From assembly GCF_001418475.1 (NCBI RefSeq), contig NZ_LIQX01000022.1:1-44129 (forward strand): DNA of 44,129 bases, in the 5' to 3' direction. This document shows, piece by piece, positions 16,173 to 24,723 of this stretch; the first letter of the stretch is position 1, and the number at the start of each line of letters is the position of its first letter. The notes below the pieces were generated by a model, which saw only the letters and a program-made list of their open reading frames with translations, was not told the DNA's origin and did no database searches. The DNA is from Streptomyces ossamyceticus (GTDB lineage Bacteria > Actinomycetota > Actinomycetes > Streptomycetales > Streptomycetaceae). The position numbers were made by a program, and so were the translations under genes.

Positions 16173-16205
16173 GGGAAGGCGGCCTCCGCGGGAGGCCGTC
16201 TTCCC
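16173..16205. terminator. Strong bidirectional hairpin between convergent genes
   Basis: GGGAAGGCGGCCTCC, loop GCG, GGAGGCCGTCTTCCC form a 15-bp stem with a single wobble. The hairpin begins 18 bp beyond the stop of the convergent SDR gene, so it can end transcripts from either side. Confidence 0.75.
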
Positions 16206-16222
16206 CTCGTTCCTCGCTGTTC

Positions 16223-17266
16223 CTACCGGCGCGACGGCGTCCGGCCCAGGCGGCGCAGACCGGCGGTCAGCGCGGCGCCCAGCCCGCCGACCGCGACGAC
16301 CGCGCCCACCCGGTCGCGGTTGCGTGACGCCCAGTCCTGCGCGCTCCTGGTCCGGGCCTCGTCGTCGAAGCGCCCGTGCGCCCCGTGGTCCCGGCCGTGG
16401 GGGCCGTCCGCGGGCACCCACAGGTTGCCGTTCCCCCGGTGCTCGCCCTGGTCCTGCTGGGAGGCGAACCCGGTGCGGCCGAGGTACCGGTCGAGCAGCC
16501 CCGGCGCGACGGCGTTGGCGATCAGGGTCGCCACGGTCGAGCCGCCCACCCGGTACTCGCGCCGCCTCCCGTGCCCGGCCGCGTGCACGATCGCCCGCGC
16601 GGCGACCTCCGGCTGGAAGATCGGGGCGACGGGCCGGGCCCGTCCCGGCAGCCGGCTCAGCACCCACTCGAACTGGGGTGTGTTCATGGCCGGCAGCTGC
16701 ACCATGGTGGTCCGCACCCGCGTCCCGTCGTGCAGCAGCTCGCACCGCAGCGACTCGTTGAAGCCCTGGATCGCGTGCTTGGCTCCGCAGTACGCGGACT
16801 GGAGCGGGATCCCCCGGTAGGCGAGCGCCGAGCCGACCTGGACGATCGTGCCGCGGTCGCGGGGCAGCATGTGCCGCAGCGCGGCCCGGGTCCCGAACAC
16901 ATAGCCCAGGTACGTCACTTCGGTGACCCGCCGGAACTCGTCGGGGGTGATGTCCTGGAACGGCGCGAAGACCCCGGCGAAGGCGTTGTTGACCCAGACG
17001 TCGATGTGCCCGAAGACGTCGACGACCTGCTGGGCGGCGTCCTCCACCGCCTTGGCGTCGGCCATGTCGACGGGTACGACGAGTGCCTCGCCCCCGGCCC
17101 GCTCGACGTCGTCGGCGGCCGCGGCGAGACCCTCACGGCCCCGCGCGAGCAGCGCCACCCGGTCACCCCGGGCGGCGAACGCCACGGCGGTGGCACGGCC
17201 GACCCCGGCGCTGGCCCCGGTGACCACCACGGCCCTGCGACGGCGTCCCGTCAGCGCGGCGCCCAC
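16223..17266 (-). CDS. Short-chain dehydrogenase/reductase (SDR)
   Basis: The 347-residue protein has the classical SDR motifs: the cofactor-binding TGASAGVG near residue 17, a WVNNAFAG motif (NNAG class), a catalytic Ser in VGSALAY and the YCGAK motif (Tyr-x-x-x-Lys). The SDR domain occupies about residues 10-250. A ~100-residue C-terminal extension with charged and Gly/His-rich stretches and a final Gly/Ala helix follows, as in related Streptomyces SDRs. The substrate is unknown. It lies 6 bp downstream of the holin-like gene, so the two form an operon. Confidence 0.9.
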   Translation of the reverse strand: MGAALTGRRRRAVVVTGASAGVGRATAVAFAARGDRVALLARGREGLAAAADDVERAGGEALVVPVDMADAKAVEDAAQQVVDVFGHIDVWVNNAFAGVFAPFQDITPDEFRRVTEVTYLGYVFGTRAALRHMLPRDRGTIVQVGSALAYRGIPLQSAYCGAKHAIQGFNESLRCELLHDGTRVRTTMVQLPAMNTPQFEWVLSRLPGRARPVAPIFQPEVAARAIVHAAGHGRRREYRVGGSTVATLIANAVAPGLLDRYLGRTGFASQQDQGEHRGNGNLWVPADGPHGRDHGAHGRFDDEARTRSAQDWASRNRDRVGAVVAVGGLGAALTAGLRRLGRTPSRR

Positions 17267-17272
17267 GGCACG

Positions 17273-17782
17273 TCACGCCCTGTGGTGCGGCGTCTCCGGG
17301 TCACCGCCCGGCGCGGGCGGCGCCCCGCCCGGCGTGCCCGGCACCGGCCCCGCGGCCGGGGCGACGGGCGGGACCGGCGGGTAACCGGCCGGTGCCTCAC
17401 CACCCGGCGGCATGCCCGGCGCGATGTCGCCGGCGCCATGGTCATGGCCGGTGGCGCGCTCGGCCCCGTGCCCGGCGCCGGGCCGGGACGCGGAGGGACG
17501 GGCCGCGCCCCTCAGGACGTACGCCACGGCGCCGAGCACGACGGCCGTGATCAGCGCGGCGGCCCAGTCGGGCAGGGCGAGCGAGAGCGCCAGTCCGAGG
17601 GCGAGGGCCAGCGCGGCCCCCGCGTACAGGGCGAGGGCACCGGACGCGGCGTAGAGCGCGGCCCGGCGACGCTGCTTGCGGGTCTGCTGCCGCAGTTCGT
17701 CCCGCACGGTCTCGCGGGCCACCAGCGCCAGCTCGTCGACCAGGTGCTTGTCCAGATGTTCCAGATGATCCAAGCGGTCCAT
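17273..17782 (-). CDS. Phage holin-X-like small membrane protein
   Basis: The 169-residue protein starts with a charged helix (LDHLEHLDKHLVDELALVARE). Two hydrophobic segments follow (ALYAASGALALYAGAALALALG and LPDWAAALITAVVLGAVAYVL), then a disordered Pro/Gly/Ala tail. This is the layout of actinobacterial 'phage holin family' (holin-X type) proteins. Despite the name these are common chromosomal genes with no known lytic role, and there is no phage context here. The frame is open to 17914, but the helix starting at the ATG at 17782 is the likely N-terminus. On the minus strand GTTA (17816-17813) and GGGTAC (17797-17792) form a possible SigB-like promoter close to the start. Confidence 0.75.
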   Translation of the reverse strand: MDRLDHLEHLDKHLVDELALVARETVRDELRQQTRKQRRRAALYAASGALALYAGAALALALGLALSLALPDWAAALITAVVLGAVAYVLRGAARPSASRPGAGHGAERATGHDHGAGDIAPGMPPGGEAPAGYPPVPPVAPAAGPVPGTPGGAPPAPGGDPETPHHRA

Positions 17783-17915
17783 GCCGCCCGAGTACCCGAT
17801 GCCCTCCCCGGGTAACGCGGCGCGCGTGCCCCGCGGGCGGACCCCCTCGCGGACCCCGCCGGCTCCGGCCGTCCGGGACGACCTCCCGCGTGGCCGGTCC
17901 GGGCGGCTTTCCAAC

Positions 17916-17921
17916 TAGGCT
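17916..17921 (+). promoter_or_regulatory. Possible -10 element of a leaderless VOC transcript
   Basis: TAGGCT lies 7 nt before the ATG at 17929, and no ribosome binding site is visible. Together these fit a leaderless mRNA starting at the A of the start codon. No convincing -35 is seen. Confidence 0.35.
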
Positions 17922-17928
17922 TTTCCGC

Positions 17929-18282
17929 ATGGAGATTCTCGGAACCACGCTCCGTATCTGCGTCGACGACCTTGAGGCCGCGGTGCCGTTCTACGAGAGA
18001 CTCTCGGGCGCACCGGCGATGCGCTTCGAGCGCGGTGGCGTCCAGGTCGCCGCCGTGGGGTGCTTCCTGCTGATGAGCGGCCCGGAGTCCGAGCTGGAGG
18101 TGCTGCGGAAGGTGGCCGCGACCCTCGCGGTCGAGGACGTCGACGAGGCGAACCGGGTGCTCACCGCCTCCGGTGCCCGGGTCCTGGCGGGCCCGGTGCC
18201 GACGCCCGTCGGCCGCAATCTGATCGCCGTGCACCCGGACGGCTCGGTGTACGAGTACGCCGACCGTCGCGCGCCGGGATAG
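17929..18282 (+). CDS. VOC (glyoxalase/dioxygenase-fold) family protein
   Basis: The 117-residue protein is one VOC module: the opening strand EILGTTLRICVDDLEAAVPFYERLSG, a central VGCFLLMSG strand, then VEDVDEANRVL and the closing HPDGSVYEY. The fold is used by glyoxalases, dioxygenases and drug-binding proteins, and the substrate cannot be inferred. The usual metal ligands are not obvious at all positions, so catalysis is uncertain. I chose the ATG at 17929 because it begins the first VOC strand; an upstream GTG is in frame but has no support. Confidence 0.82.
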   Translation: MEILGTTLRICVDDLEAAVPFYERLSGAPAMRFERGGVQVAAVGCFLLMSGPESELEVLRKVAATLAVEDVDEANRVLTASGARVLAGPVPTPVGRNLIAVHPDGSVYEYADRRAPG

Positions 18283-18294
18283 CCCCGGCGGCGC

Positions 18295-18788
18295 CTCGGC
18301 TCCCGGGCCGACCGGCGAACGCGGCGACCACGATGTCCGTGAGCAGCGCGCCCGCCGTGCCGTCCGGGTCGAGATCGGGGTCGTAGACGGTGACGTCGAG
18401 GCCGACGCAGTGCGGGTGACGTCACCAACGGGCCGAGCAGCGCGGTCAGTTCGTCGGGGAGCAGTCCGTCGGGGTCGGGGCTGTCGACGGCGGGCATGTC
18501 GGACGGGTCGAGTACGTCGGGGTCGAGGTGCACCCGGAAGCCGCCGAGTTCGGGCGTCCCGTAGCTCTGGGCGGTGACCCGGGCGAGGTCGTCCGGGTCC
18601 CACGTGCGCAGGTCACCGACGGTCACCACGGGGATCTTCAGGTCGGCCGGCTCGGTCCGGTCGTCCTCGAAGGCGTCCCGGACGCCGAAGAGGCGCACGT
18701 CCTCGTCGCGCGGATACGGCTTCAGGCCCTCCAGGTCGGTGAGGCCGTCCTGTCCACGGCCGGTGGCGAGGGCCCCGTTCCTCGCCAC
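18295..18788 (-). pseudogene. Arginase/agmatinase-family remnant, 5'-truncated and frameshifted
   Basis: The minus-strand frame from 18788 reads LTDLEGLKPYPRDEDVRLFG, then GGFRVHLDPDVLDPSDMPAV and SPDPDGLLPDEL, which is the C-terminal half of an arginase-family hydrolase including the metal-binding HxDxDxxDP. After LLGPLVTSP (about 18415-18430) the frame is lost. The family C-terminus continues in another frame as HCVGLDVTVYDPDLDPDG, then LLTDIVVAAFAG. A start and roughly the first 150 residues, with the other metal ligands, are missing; the remnant begins 40 bp from the EccC-like stop codon. This is therefore a decayed gene at the edge of the secretion island. Confidence 0.78.
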
Positions 18789-18831
18789 CGGCCGGCCCAG
18801 CCCTGTGCGCGGCCGTCCGGAACCGGACCCG

Positions 18832-21800
18832 TCAGTCGAAGTCGGTCTCGGGGATCTGCACGTTGATCAGCTCTCCCGAGCCCGGGTCGACGGTCAGCCC
18901 CCGTCCGGGCCTGCGGTTGCGCAGGTGGGCGTGGGTCAGGCGTACCCCCAGGACGTCTCCGTCCATCAGGCTCTGGGCTTCCAGCAGCACACCTCTGCGC
19001 TGCCGTTTCAGGGCACCCAGCCATCCCATCGCTCCCGCCATGGTGTCCCCCGTGGCCGCGGCTGCGAGTCCGATGCCGCGTTCCCTGCCTGACTCGGCCA
19101 GGGCGCGTAGATCCTGGTCGAACTCCGGCAGCGCCACCAGGTCGGCGTCGTCGACGAGCACCACGCGGGGCTCGCCGCCGCTCCCCAGGGCGGCGGCGAA
19201 CTCCCGTGCCGTGGGCACCCGTGACGTGAGCAGTTCCACCCCCGGATGCCCGTCCAGTGCGCGCAACGGCGACTCCCGGGGCGTGAGGACGACGAGCCGG
19301 GTACCGGAGGCGAGCAGGGAGACCGCGAGGCCCGCCAGCGTGGTGCTGCGGCCCGAGCCGGGAGGTCCGGCGACCACGAACGTCGGCGACTGGGCGAAGT
19401 CCACCCCCACCGGCGCGACATCGTCACCGCCCAGCCCCAGCAGGCCCCACAGGGGCCGGCGGAACTCCTCGCCCACCTTCTCGTACGCCTCCGTGAAGGC
19501 CACCTTCGCGGGCAGCGAGCCGATACGGACGGGCCGGCGGGCGGCGGGCAGCCCCGCGTCGCGACGGGTCGCGTCGTCGCCGATCGCGCGCAGCGCCTCC
19601 GCCTGCTCCTGACCGGTTGCACCGGGCCCGAGCAGCGCGACCTGGATCTCGGTGCCGTCGGAGGTCCAGCCCTGTCCGGACTTGATGACATCGGGCATCT
19701 CCGCCGGGCGTCTGCCCACGAGGTGGTAGTCGCTGCGGTCGTTCAGCCGCAGTAGCAGTTTGTTGTCGTTGAGCGCGCTGGCCCGCGAGGCGAGCAGGGC
19801 GCGCTCGGACGTGGCGACGACGTGCAGTCCCGAAGCGGCTCCCTCTCGCAGGAAACGGTTGAGCTGGTCCATCAGCCGGCCGCCGTGGTGATCGGCGATG
19901 AGGTCGACGAGTGCGTCCCAGCCGTCGATGAACAGCAGGACGTGGGCCGGGCGGGCCGCCGCGGGGACGATCTCGCGCAACTCCGCCAGGTTCGCCGCGT
20001 GATGCCGGGTCAGCAGTTCCTGTCGGCGCCCCAGTTCGGCGTCGAGCCGGGCGAACAGCCGCTCCAGCCGCTCGGTGTCACCCCGGAGCACGACGGCGCC
20101 GCAGTGGGGCAGCACACCCAGGGCGGACAGCGCGCCGCCCGCGAAGTCGACGCCGTACAGGTGCACGTCCGCGGCGCAGTGGCCACGGGCCAGTGCGCCG
20201 GCCATGGTCCGCAGCACCTGCGACCGCCCCGAGCGCGGGATGCCGATGACGTACAGGTGACCGAAGGTGTCGAGGTCCAGTTGGACCGGCAGTTGCGCCT
20301 GCGAGCCCGGCAGGTCCGACAGCGCCCAGGACACGGGGGCCAGTCGGGCTCCGCCGGGCTCTTCGGGCTGCGGCAGGTCGGCTATGAGCACATTGCTGTC
20401 GAGCGGAGGCAGCCAAGGGCTGGGCTGGGGCAGACAGTCCAGAAGTTCCGTCGCCTCACGGACCGCCTCCACCAGCGCGTTCAGGTCGGTGGGGAGGTCG
20501 TCGTCGACGGCGGCACGGGGCTCCTCGACGGTGTCCGGCACTCCGACGGTACGGCCGAGGCGCTGCCACGGCAGTGCGGTTCCCCAGACCCGGGGCCTGT
20601 CCGTCTCGTCCGCCCGCTGCCGCTCCTGCCTCGGCGCGGCCCCGGGCCGGGTCGCACCGCAGTAGGCGGTCTGGAAGGGGACGACCGTGCCGTGCCCGAG
20701 CCGGGCCAGGGCCCGGCCGGGGGTGTTCGGGGAGATGCTGACGGCGTCCTTGGTGTCGATGACGTCCTGGCTCTCGCCGGAGTCGGTGACGCGCAGGGCG
20801 ATCCGCAGGTTGGTGTTGGCGCGGATGTCGGCGTTGACCACACCGGCCGGACGCTGGGTGGCGAGGATCAGGTGGATGCCCAGGGACCGGCCGCGCTGGG
20901 CGATGCCCACCAGGCCGGGGATGAAGTCCGGGATCTCCCGGTACAGGGTGGCGAACTCGTCGATGACGATGACGAGCCGGGGCACGGGCCGCAGCTCCGG
21001 GTTCCGGCGGCGCATGCTCTGGTACTCGGGCAGGTCCTTGGCAGCGGCGGCCGCCAGGATGTGCTCGCGGCGGAGCAGTTCGGCCGACAGCGAGGTGAGT
21101 GCGCGCTGCACGAGGTGGCTGTCGAGGTCGGTGACCATGCCGAGGGTGTGCGGCAGCTTCACACAGTCCTTGAAGGCGCTGCCGCCCTTGTAGTCGACCA
21201 GGACGAAGGTCAGCTCGTCGGGCCGGTTGACCGCGGCGAGCGAGGCCACGAAGGTCTGCAGCAGCTCCGATTTGCCGGACCCGGTGGTGCCCGCCACCAG
21301 GCCGTGCGGGCCGTCCTTCACCAGGTCGAAGGCGGCAGCGCCGTCGTAGCCCACGCCGAGCAGCAGCGAGGTGGACGACGGGCGCTCCGCCCAGCGGGCG
21401 GCGATCATCTTGCCGTTCGGCTCCGGCATGTCCAGCAGGTCGAGCAGGCCGACGCTGCCGGGCAGGCCCTCCGAGGCGTCCGGGGTGACGTCGTGGATCG
21501 GGGCGATACCCCGGGCAAGACGCTCGCACCACGCGGGTTCGACCAGGTCGGGGCGGATGTCGGGGACGTCGGGCCGTCCGGTGCGGCGCAGGGTCAGCCG
21601 GTGGTTCTCGTACCGGACGACCGCGGTGCACTCCTCGGGGAGGAGGCGTTCCTCGTGGTCGAGGCACAGGGGGAAGATCCGTGCGGCGGGCCCCTCCTTC
21701 AGGATGGAGACGACACCGGGGACGTCGCGCAGACGGCGGGCGCCGTCCATCACGACCAGTACGTCCGGTTCGCTGAGCAGCGCCTTGCTCATGGTCGACT

Positions 21801-23415
21801 CGGCGGCCCGCTGGCGGGTGCGCAGGGTGGAGACCAGTTCGGCGACCCGGTTCGCCACCGTCTCCGGGTCGTTGCCGATGAGGGTGACGGCGCCGCCGCG
21901 GGATCCGGGCAGACCGTCCCTCGCATGCGGCAGCCAGCAGGCCCACTCCCAGGACTCCTGGGACGCCTTGTCGGTGAGTACGACGATCCGCAGGTCGCGG
22001 GGGGTGTGCAGCACGGCGGCCTGGGCCGTCATCCAGCGCGCCAGCGCCTGGACCGGTCCGGTCTCCCCGGACACGCCCACCACACCGCACGTCTCCAGGT
22101 CGACGCTGACGGGTGCGTCCGGGATGGTCCAGTGGACGGCTGTGTGGTTGTCCTCGCGCGCCGTGTCGTCGATGCCGAGGAGGGACGGCTGCTCGGCGGT
22201 GCCGATGCGCAGGGCGAGGTGGTCCGGGTCGCCGCGGCGCCGTTCCCACAGCCGGTGGCCGGGGCCGACCGCCCACAGTCCGGCCAGCGCGGGGTCGGGT
22301 GCGTTCTCGGTGCGCAGCCGCTGCTCGGTGGCGACCTTGTTCCGGACGTCCTCCTCCAGTGAGGAGCGGCGCAGGCGGTAGACGCGGCACCTGTCCTCGT
22401 GGTCCAGGCGTGCCTGGCGCCGCCCGCTGAGGTGGTTCGCCGCCATGAGTATCGGCGACAGGAGCATGAAGACCAGGTAGAAGTACGAGTTCCAGAAGAG
22501 GACCATGACGAGGCCGAAGACCATCGGGGCGAACGCCACGAGCAGCGGAATGGGCCTGCGCCGGAGCGGCTCGGGAGGTGCCGGCAGCCGGAACCGCTCG
22601 GGCGCCAGGTGCGGCAGGATGCGCGGCGGGCGGTTGTAGTCCAGGCCCCCGCCGCCCTCGGACGGCACCACCGCGGCGTCCCTCGGGGTCGGTTCGGCCA
22701 GTCGCAGCAGAAACGCGCCGAGCCGGAGCTCGGCACCGACGGGCCAGGGTTCCCAGCCGTCGGGGAGGAGAGCGGTGGCCCACGGTTCGTCGGCGGCCTG
22801 CTCCTCCTCGTCGTCCTCGGCCACGAGCGGCAGCAGCGGGATGTCGGGCTTGCCCCGGTGCTCCGGCGGCTCCGGGACGGACAGCCGTGCCGTGCCGTCG
22901 GCCGGGAGTTCGACGATCGCCGATCCGTCCGGGCACACGGTGATCCGTACACCGTCGGACGGAACGCCGCGGCCGTGCAGCGGTACGGCAGAGCCCTCCA
23001 GCGGGCCGATGCCGTGGGTGCCGACGCCGAGCGCGTACACCCGTCCGGCATCCGGTCCGCCCACCACCTGCAGTTCGACGACCGGTGCGTGGTCGACCCG
23101 CTGCGGCTGCGGCATCGCGGAACGCTCGGGACCGTACTCCAGTCCGGCCCGCGGAACGGGAGCACCGAGACCGACGACGCTGCCGTCCATGATCCGGGTG
23201 GCGGCCAGCGGCGCCCCGGGGGGCAGCGGTTCGTCTCCCAGATAGCAGGCGGGCGCGGTGGGCGCCTTGTCCGTGCCCGGCGCCTGTGTCCCGGCCCGCA
23301 TCCGGGCCAGGTGTTCGGCGACCTCCCGCACGGGAGTGGTGGCGTCGGCGCTCAGCACGACGTCCTGACGGCTTGAGAGATCGCCGTCGGTGACGGTGGT
23401 GATGAGGAGTTTCAC
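18832..23415 (-). CDS. EssC/EccC-type FtsK/SpoIIIE secretion ATPase with FHA-like N-terminus
   Basis: The 1527-residue protein is a type VII secretion motor. Residues 1-~95 look like a ubiquitin/FHA-type beta domain (MKLLITTVTDGDL). Residues ~105-245 hold a second FHA-like domain (VELQVVGGPDAGRVYALG). Two transmembrane helices follow at about 289-327 (LLVAFAPMVFGLVMVLFW, YFYLVFMLLSPILMAA). Three FtsK-like ATPase domains come next: D1 near residue 710 with Walker A GTTGSGKSE and Walker B LVIVIDEF; D2 near 1058 with GIPRSGRSQ; D3 near 1350 with GPPGSGRST. The FHA-TM-ATPase layout resembles firmicute EssC more than mycobacterial EccC. D2 and D3 have Arg in place of the P-loop Lys, so only D1 is clearly catalytic. 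The GTG start has GGGGAG. It is the last gene of the sigma-led minus-strand operon. Confidence 0.9.
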   Translation of the reverse strand: MKLLITTVTDGDLSSRQDVVLSADATTPVREVAEHLARMRAGTQAPGTDKAPTAPACYLGDEPLPPGAPLAATRIMDGSVVGLGAPVPRAGLEYGPERSAMPQPQRVDHAPVVELQVVGGPDAGRVYALGVGTHGIGPLEGSAVPLHGRGVPSDGVRITVCPDGSAIVELPADGTARLSVPEPPEHRGKPDIPLLPLVAEDDEEEQAADEPWATALLPDGWEPWPVGAELRLGAFLLRLAEPTPRDAAVVPSEGGGGLDYNRPPRILPHLAPERFRLPAPPEPLRRRPIPLLVAFAPMVFGLVMVLFWNSYFYLVFMLLSPILMAANHLSGRRQARLDHEDRCRVYRLRRSSLEEDVRNKVATEQRLRTENAPDPALAGLWAVGPGHRLWERRRGDPDHLALRIGTAEQPSLLGIDDTAREDNHTAVHWTIPDAPVSVDLETCGVVGVSGETGPVQALARWMTAQAAVLHTPRDLRIVVLTDKASQESWEWACWLPHARDGLPGSRGGAVTLIGNDPETVANRVAELVSTLRTRQRAAESTMSKALLSEPDVLVVMDGARRLRDVPGVVSILKEGPAARIFPLCLDHEERLLPEECTAVVRYENHRLTLRRTGRPDVPDIRPDLVEPAWCERLARGIAPIHDVTPDASEGLPGSVGLLDLLDMPEPNGKMIAARWAERPSSTSLLLGVGYDGAAAFDLVKDGPHGLVAGTTGSGKSELLQTFVASLAAVNRPDELTFVLVDYKGGSAFKDCVKLPHTLGMVTDLDSHLVQRALTSLSAELLRREHILAAAAAKDLPEYQSMRRRNPELRPVPRLVIVIDEFATLYREIPDFIPGLVGIAQRGRSLGIHLILATQRPAGVVNADIRANTNLRIALRVTDSGESQDVIDTKDAVSISPNTPGRALARLGHGTVVPFQTAYCGATRPGAAPRQERQRADETDRPRVWGTALPWQRLGRTVGVPDTVEEPRAAVDDDLPTDLNALVEAVREATELLDCLPQPSPWLPPLDSNVLIADLPQPEEPGGARLAPVSWALSDLPGSQAQLPVQLDLDTFGHLYVIGIPRSGRSQVLRTMAGALARGHCAADVHLYGVDFAGGALSALGVLPHCGAVVLRGDTERLERLFARLDAELGRRQELLTRHHAANLAELREIVPAAARPAHVLLFIDGWDALVDLIADHHGGRLMDQLNRFLREGAASGLHVVATSERALLASRASALNDNKLLLRLNDRSDYHLVGRRPAEMPDVIKSGQGWTSDGTEIQVALLGPGATGQEQAEALRAIGDDATRRDAGLPAARRPVRIGSLPAKVAFTEAYEKVGEEFRRPLWGLLGLGGDDVAPVGVDFAQSPTFVVAGPPGSGRSTTLAGLAVSLLASGTRLVVLTPRESPLRALDGHPGVELLTSRVPTAREFAAALGSGGEPRVVLVDDADLVALPEFDQDLRALAESGRERGIGLAAAATGDTMAGAMGWLGALKRQRRGVLLEAQSLMDGDVLGVRLTHAHLRNRRPGRGLTVDPGSGELINVQIPETDFD

Positions 23416-23475
23416 GTCTCCCCTTCGGGTGGTTCGGAGGTGAGCAACGGGACGGGGTGGCGGAGCGGCGCGGGG

Positions 23476-24723
23476 CTACTGCTCATCGGTGGAGGAGGCC
23501 CGGGCGGGGCGCGTCCTGGCGGTGGCCGGTTCGGACAGCAGGTCGGCACCGGTCACGGTCAGGGCCGGGGCCGGCTGTACGGGTTCCTCCACGAGTTCGG
23601 GTGAGCGGACCGCCCGCCGCTCCTCCGGTAGCGCGCGCGGTTCGAGGGCCCGCTCGGCCGGTCGGTGCCGCTCGGGTGCGCGGCGGGAGCGGCGTCGGTC
23701 CGCCCGTACGGCTGCGGCGACGGCTCTGCCGAGTGGGGCGCAGTCCGCGCGCAGTCCGAGTTCCGGAGCGGTGACCCGGCCACGGGCGTCGACACGAAGG
23801 GCCCAACTGTGCACGGGTACGGGACCGTCGACGAGACAGACGACGGCGCCCGAGGCGGTGAGCGCCCCCAGCCGCCGGGTCTGTTCCCGGGTGGGTGCGG
23901 CGCAGACCACGACCCTGGTGGTGGCGGTGGCCGCCTCCTCCCTCTCCGCGGGGGACGTGTCCTCCAGTTCTCGCAGCACCGCCTCGAGCCGCTCCCCGTG
24001 GTAGTGCGCGTGCACGCCGTCCGTGACGGTCACCGAGGCTCCGCTGCCCGGCCGGTCGAGCTGCGCGGCCAGTGCGTGGAGCAGGCGGGTCCGTCCGGCG
24101 GAGTCACCTTCGACCGTGACCATCCGTGGTCCGGCGGCCAGGTCCAGGTGGACGCAGGCGTCGTCCGCCATGCCGACGGCGACGGGCAGCGGTCGGACGC
24201 GGGCGCCGGCCCGGGGTGCGGCGTCGGGCAGGGCCGCACCGTCCAGGCGGTCGAGTTCCAGGTACCAGGACTGCGGGCCGGGTCCCTCGTCGGCCTCCCA
24301 AGGGGCGGGGGGCTCGGGCAGCCGGCGGGCGGCGATCTGCACAAAGGCCCCTCCCGGCTCCGTCCGCAGCCCGTAGGGGAAGGCCCCGGGCACGTCATCG
24401 AGGGCTGCCCCGGCCGCGTCCAGCAGCCGCCGCACCAGCAGGCCCGCCCGGGGAGCGCACAGGTGGCGGGCCAGGGCCCGTACTCCTCGGCGATGGCGCC
24501 GGAAGGCACGCAGCGGCTCGCCGAACGCCTGCCGGGTCAGGGTGAGCTCCCGGGCGACGCGGCGCCGGCACCGTCGCCGGCCACCGCACTTTCGTACGAA
24601 GTACCGCAGCAGGAGGAACAGCAGCAGGAGCACGACGACAGCGACCAGGATCCCCGTCATCAGCGACTTGTCGGGCCTGGCCAGCGCGATCAGGCGCCAG
24701 TCGGGGCGGGTACCCGCCGTCAT
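23476..24723 (-). CDS. One-TM protein with degenerate P-loop domain, T7SS-associated, unknown function
   Basis: The 415-residue protein has a transmembrane helix at about residues 22-40 (MTGILVAVVVLLLLFLLLRY), followed by a very basic stretch (RKCGGRRRCRRR) that predicts a cytoplasmic C-terminus. Residues ~195-300 look like a worn FtsK-type nucleotide-binding domain: MVTVEGDSAGRTRLLHALAAQ in the place of Walker A, and VVVCAAP and VVCLVDG strands. The P-loop Lys is replaced. The C-terminal ~100 residues are Arg/Glu/Pro-rich and probably disordered. I recognise no named family. Its position, 4-bp overlap with the ECF sigma gene and 60 bp before the ATPase, suggests a membrane partner of the ATPase or a sensor for the sigma factor. 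Confidence 0.75.
   Translation of the reverse strand: MTAGTRPDWRLIALARPDKSLMTGILVAVVVLLLLFLLLRYFVRKCGGRRRCRRRVARELTLTRQAFGEPLRAFRRHRRGVRALARHLCAPRAGLLVRRLLDAAGAALDDVPGAFPYGLRTEPGGAFVQIAARRLPEPPAPWEADEGPGPQSWYLELDRLDGAALPDAAPRAGARVRPLPVAVGMADDACVHLDLAAGPRMVTVEGDSAGRTRLLHALAAQLDRPGSGASVTVTDGVHAHYHGERLEAVLRELEDTSPAEREEAATATTRVVVCAAPTREQTRRLGALTASGAVVCLVDGPVPVHSWALRVDARGRVTAPELGLRADCAPLGRAVAAAVRADRRRSRRAPERHRPAERALEPRALPEERRAVRSPELVEEPVQPAPALTVTGADLLSEPATARTRPARASSTDEQ

Noticed and set aside
17273-17782. Prophage lysis gene
   Set aside because: The holin-like protein is of a common chromosomal Streptomyces type and no other phage genes are nearby.
19822-22362. 846-residue plus-strand frame antisense to the EssC-like ATPase
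   Set aside because: It has no domain or plausible start, and its composition is that expected of a shadow frame opposite a GC-rich gene.
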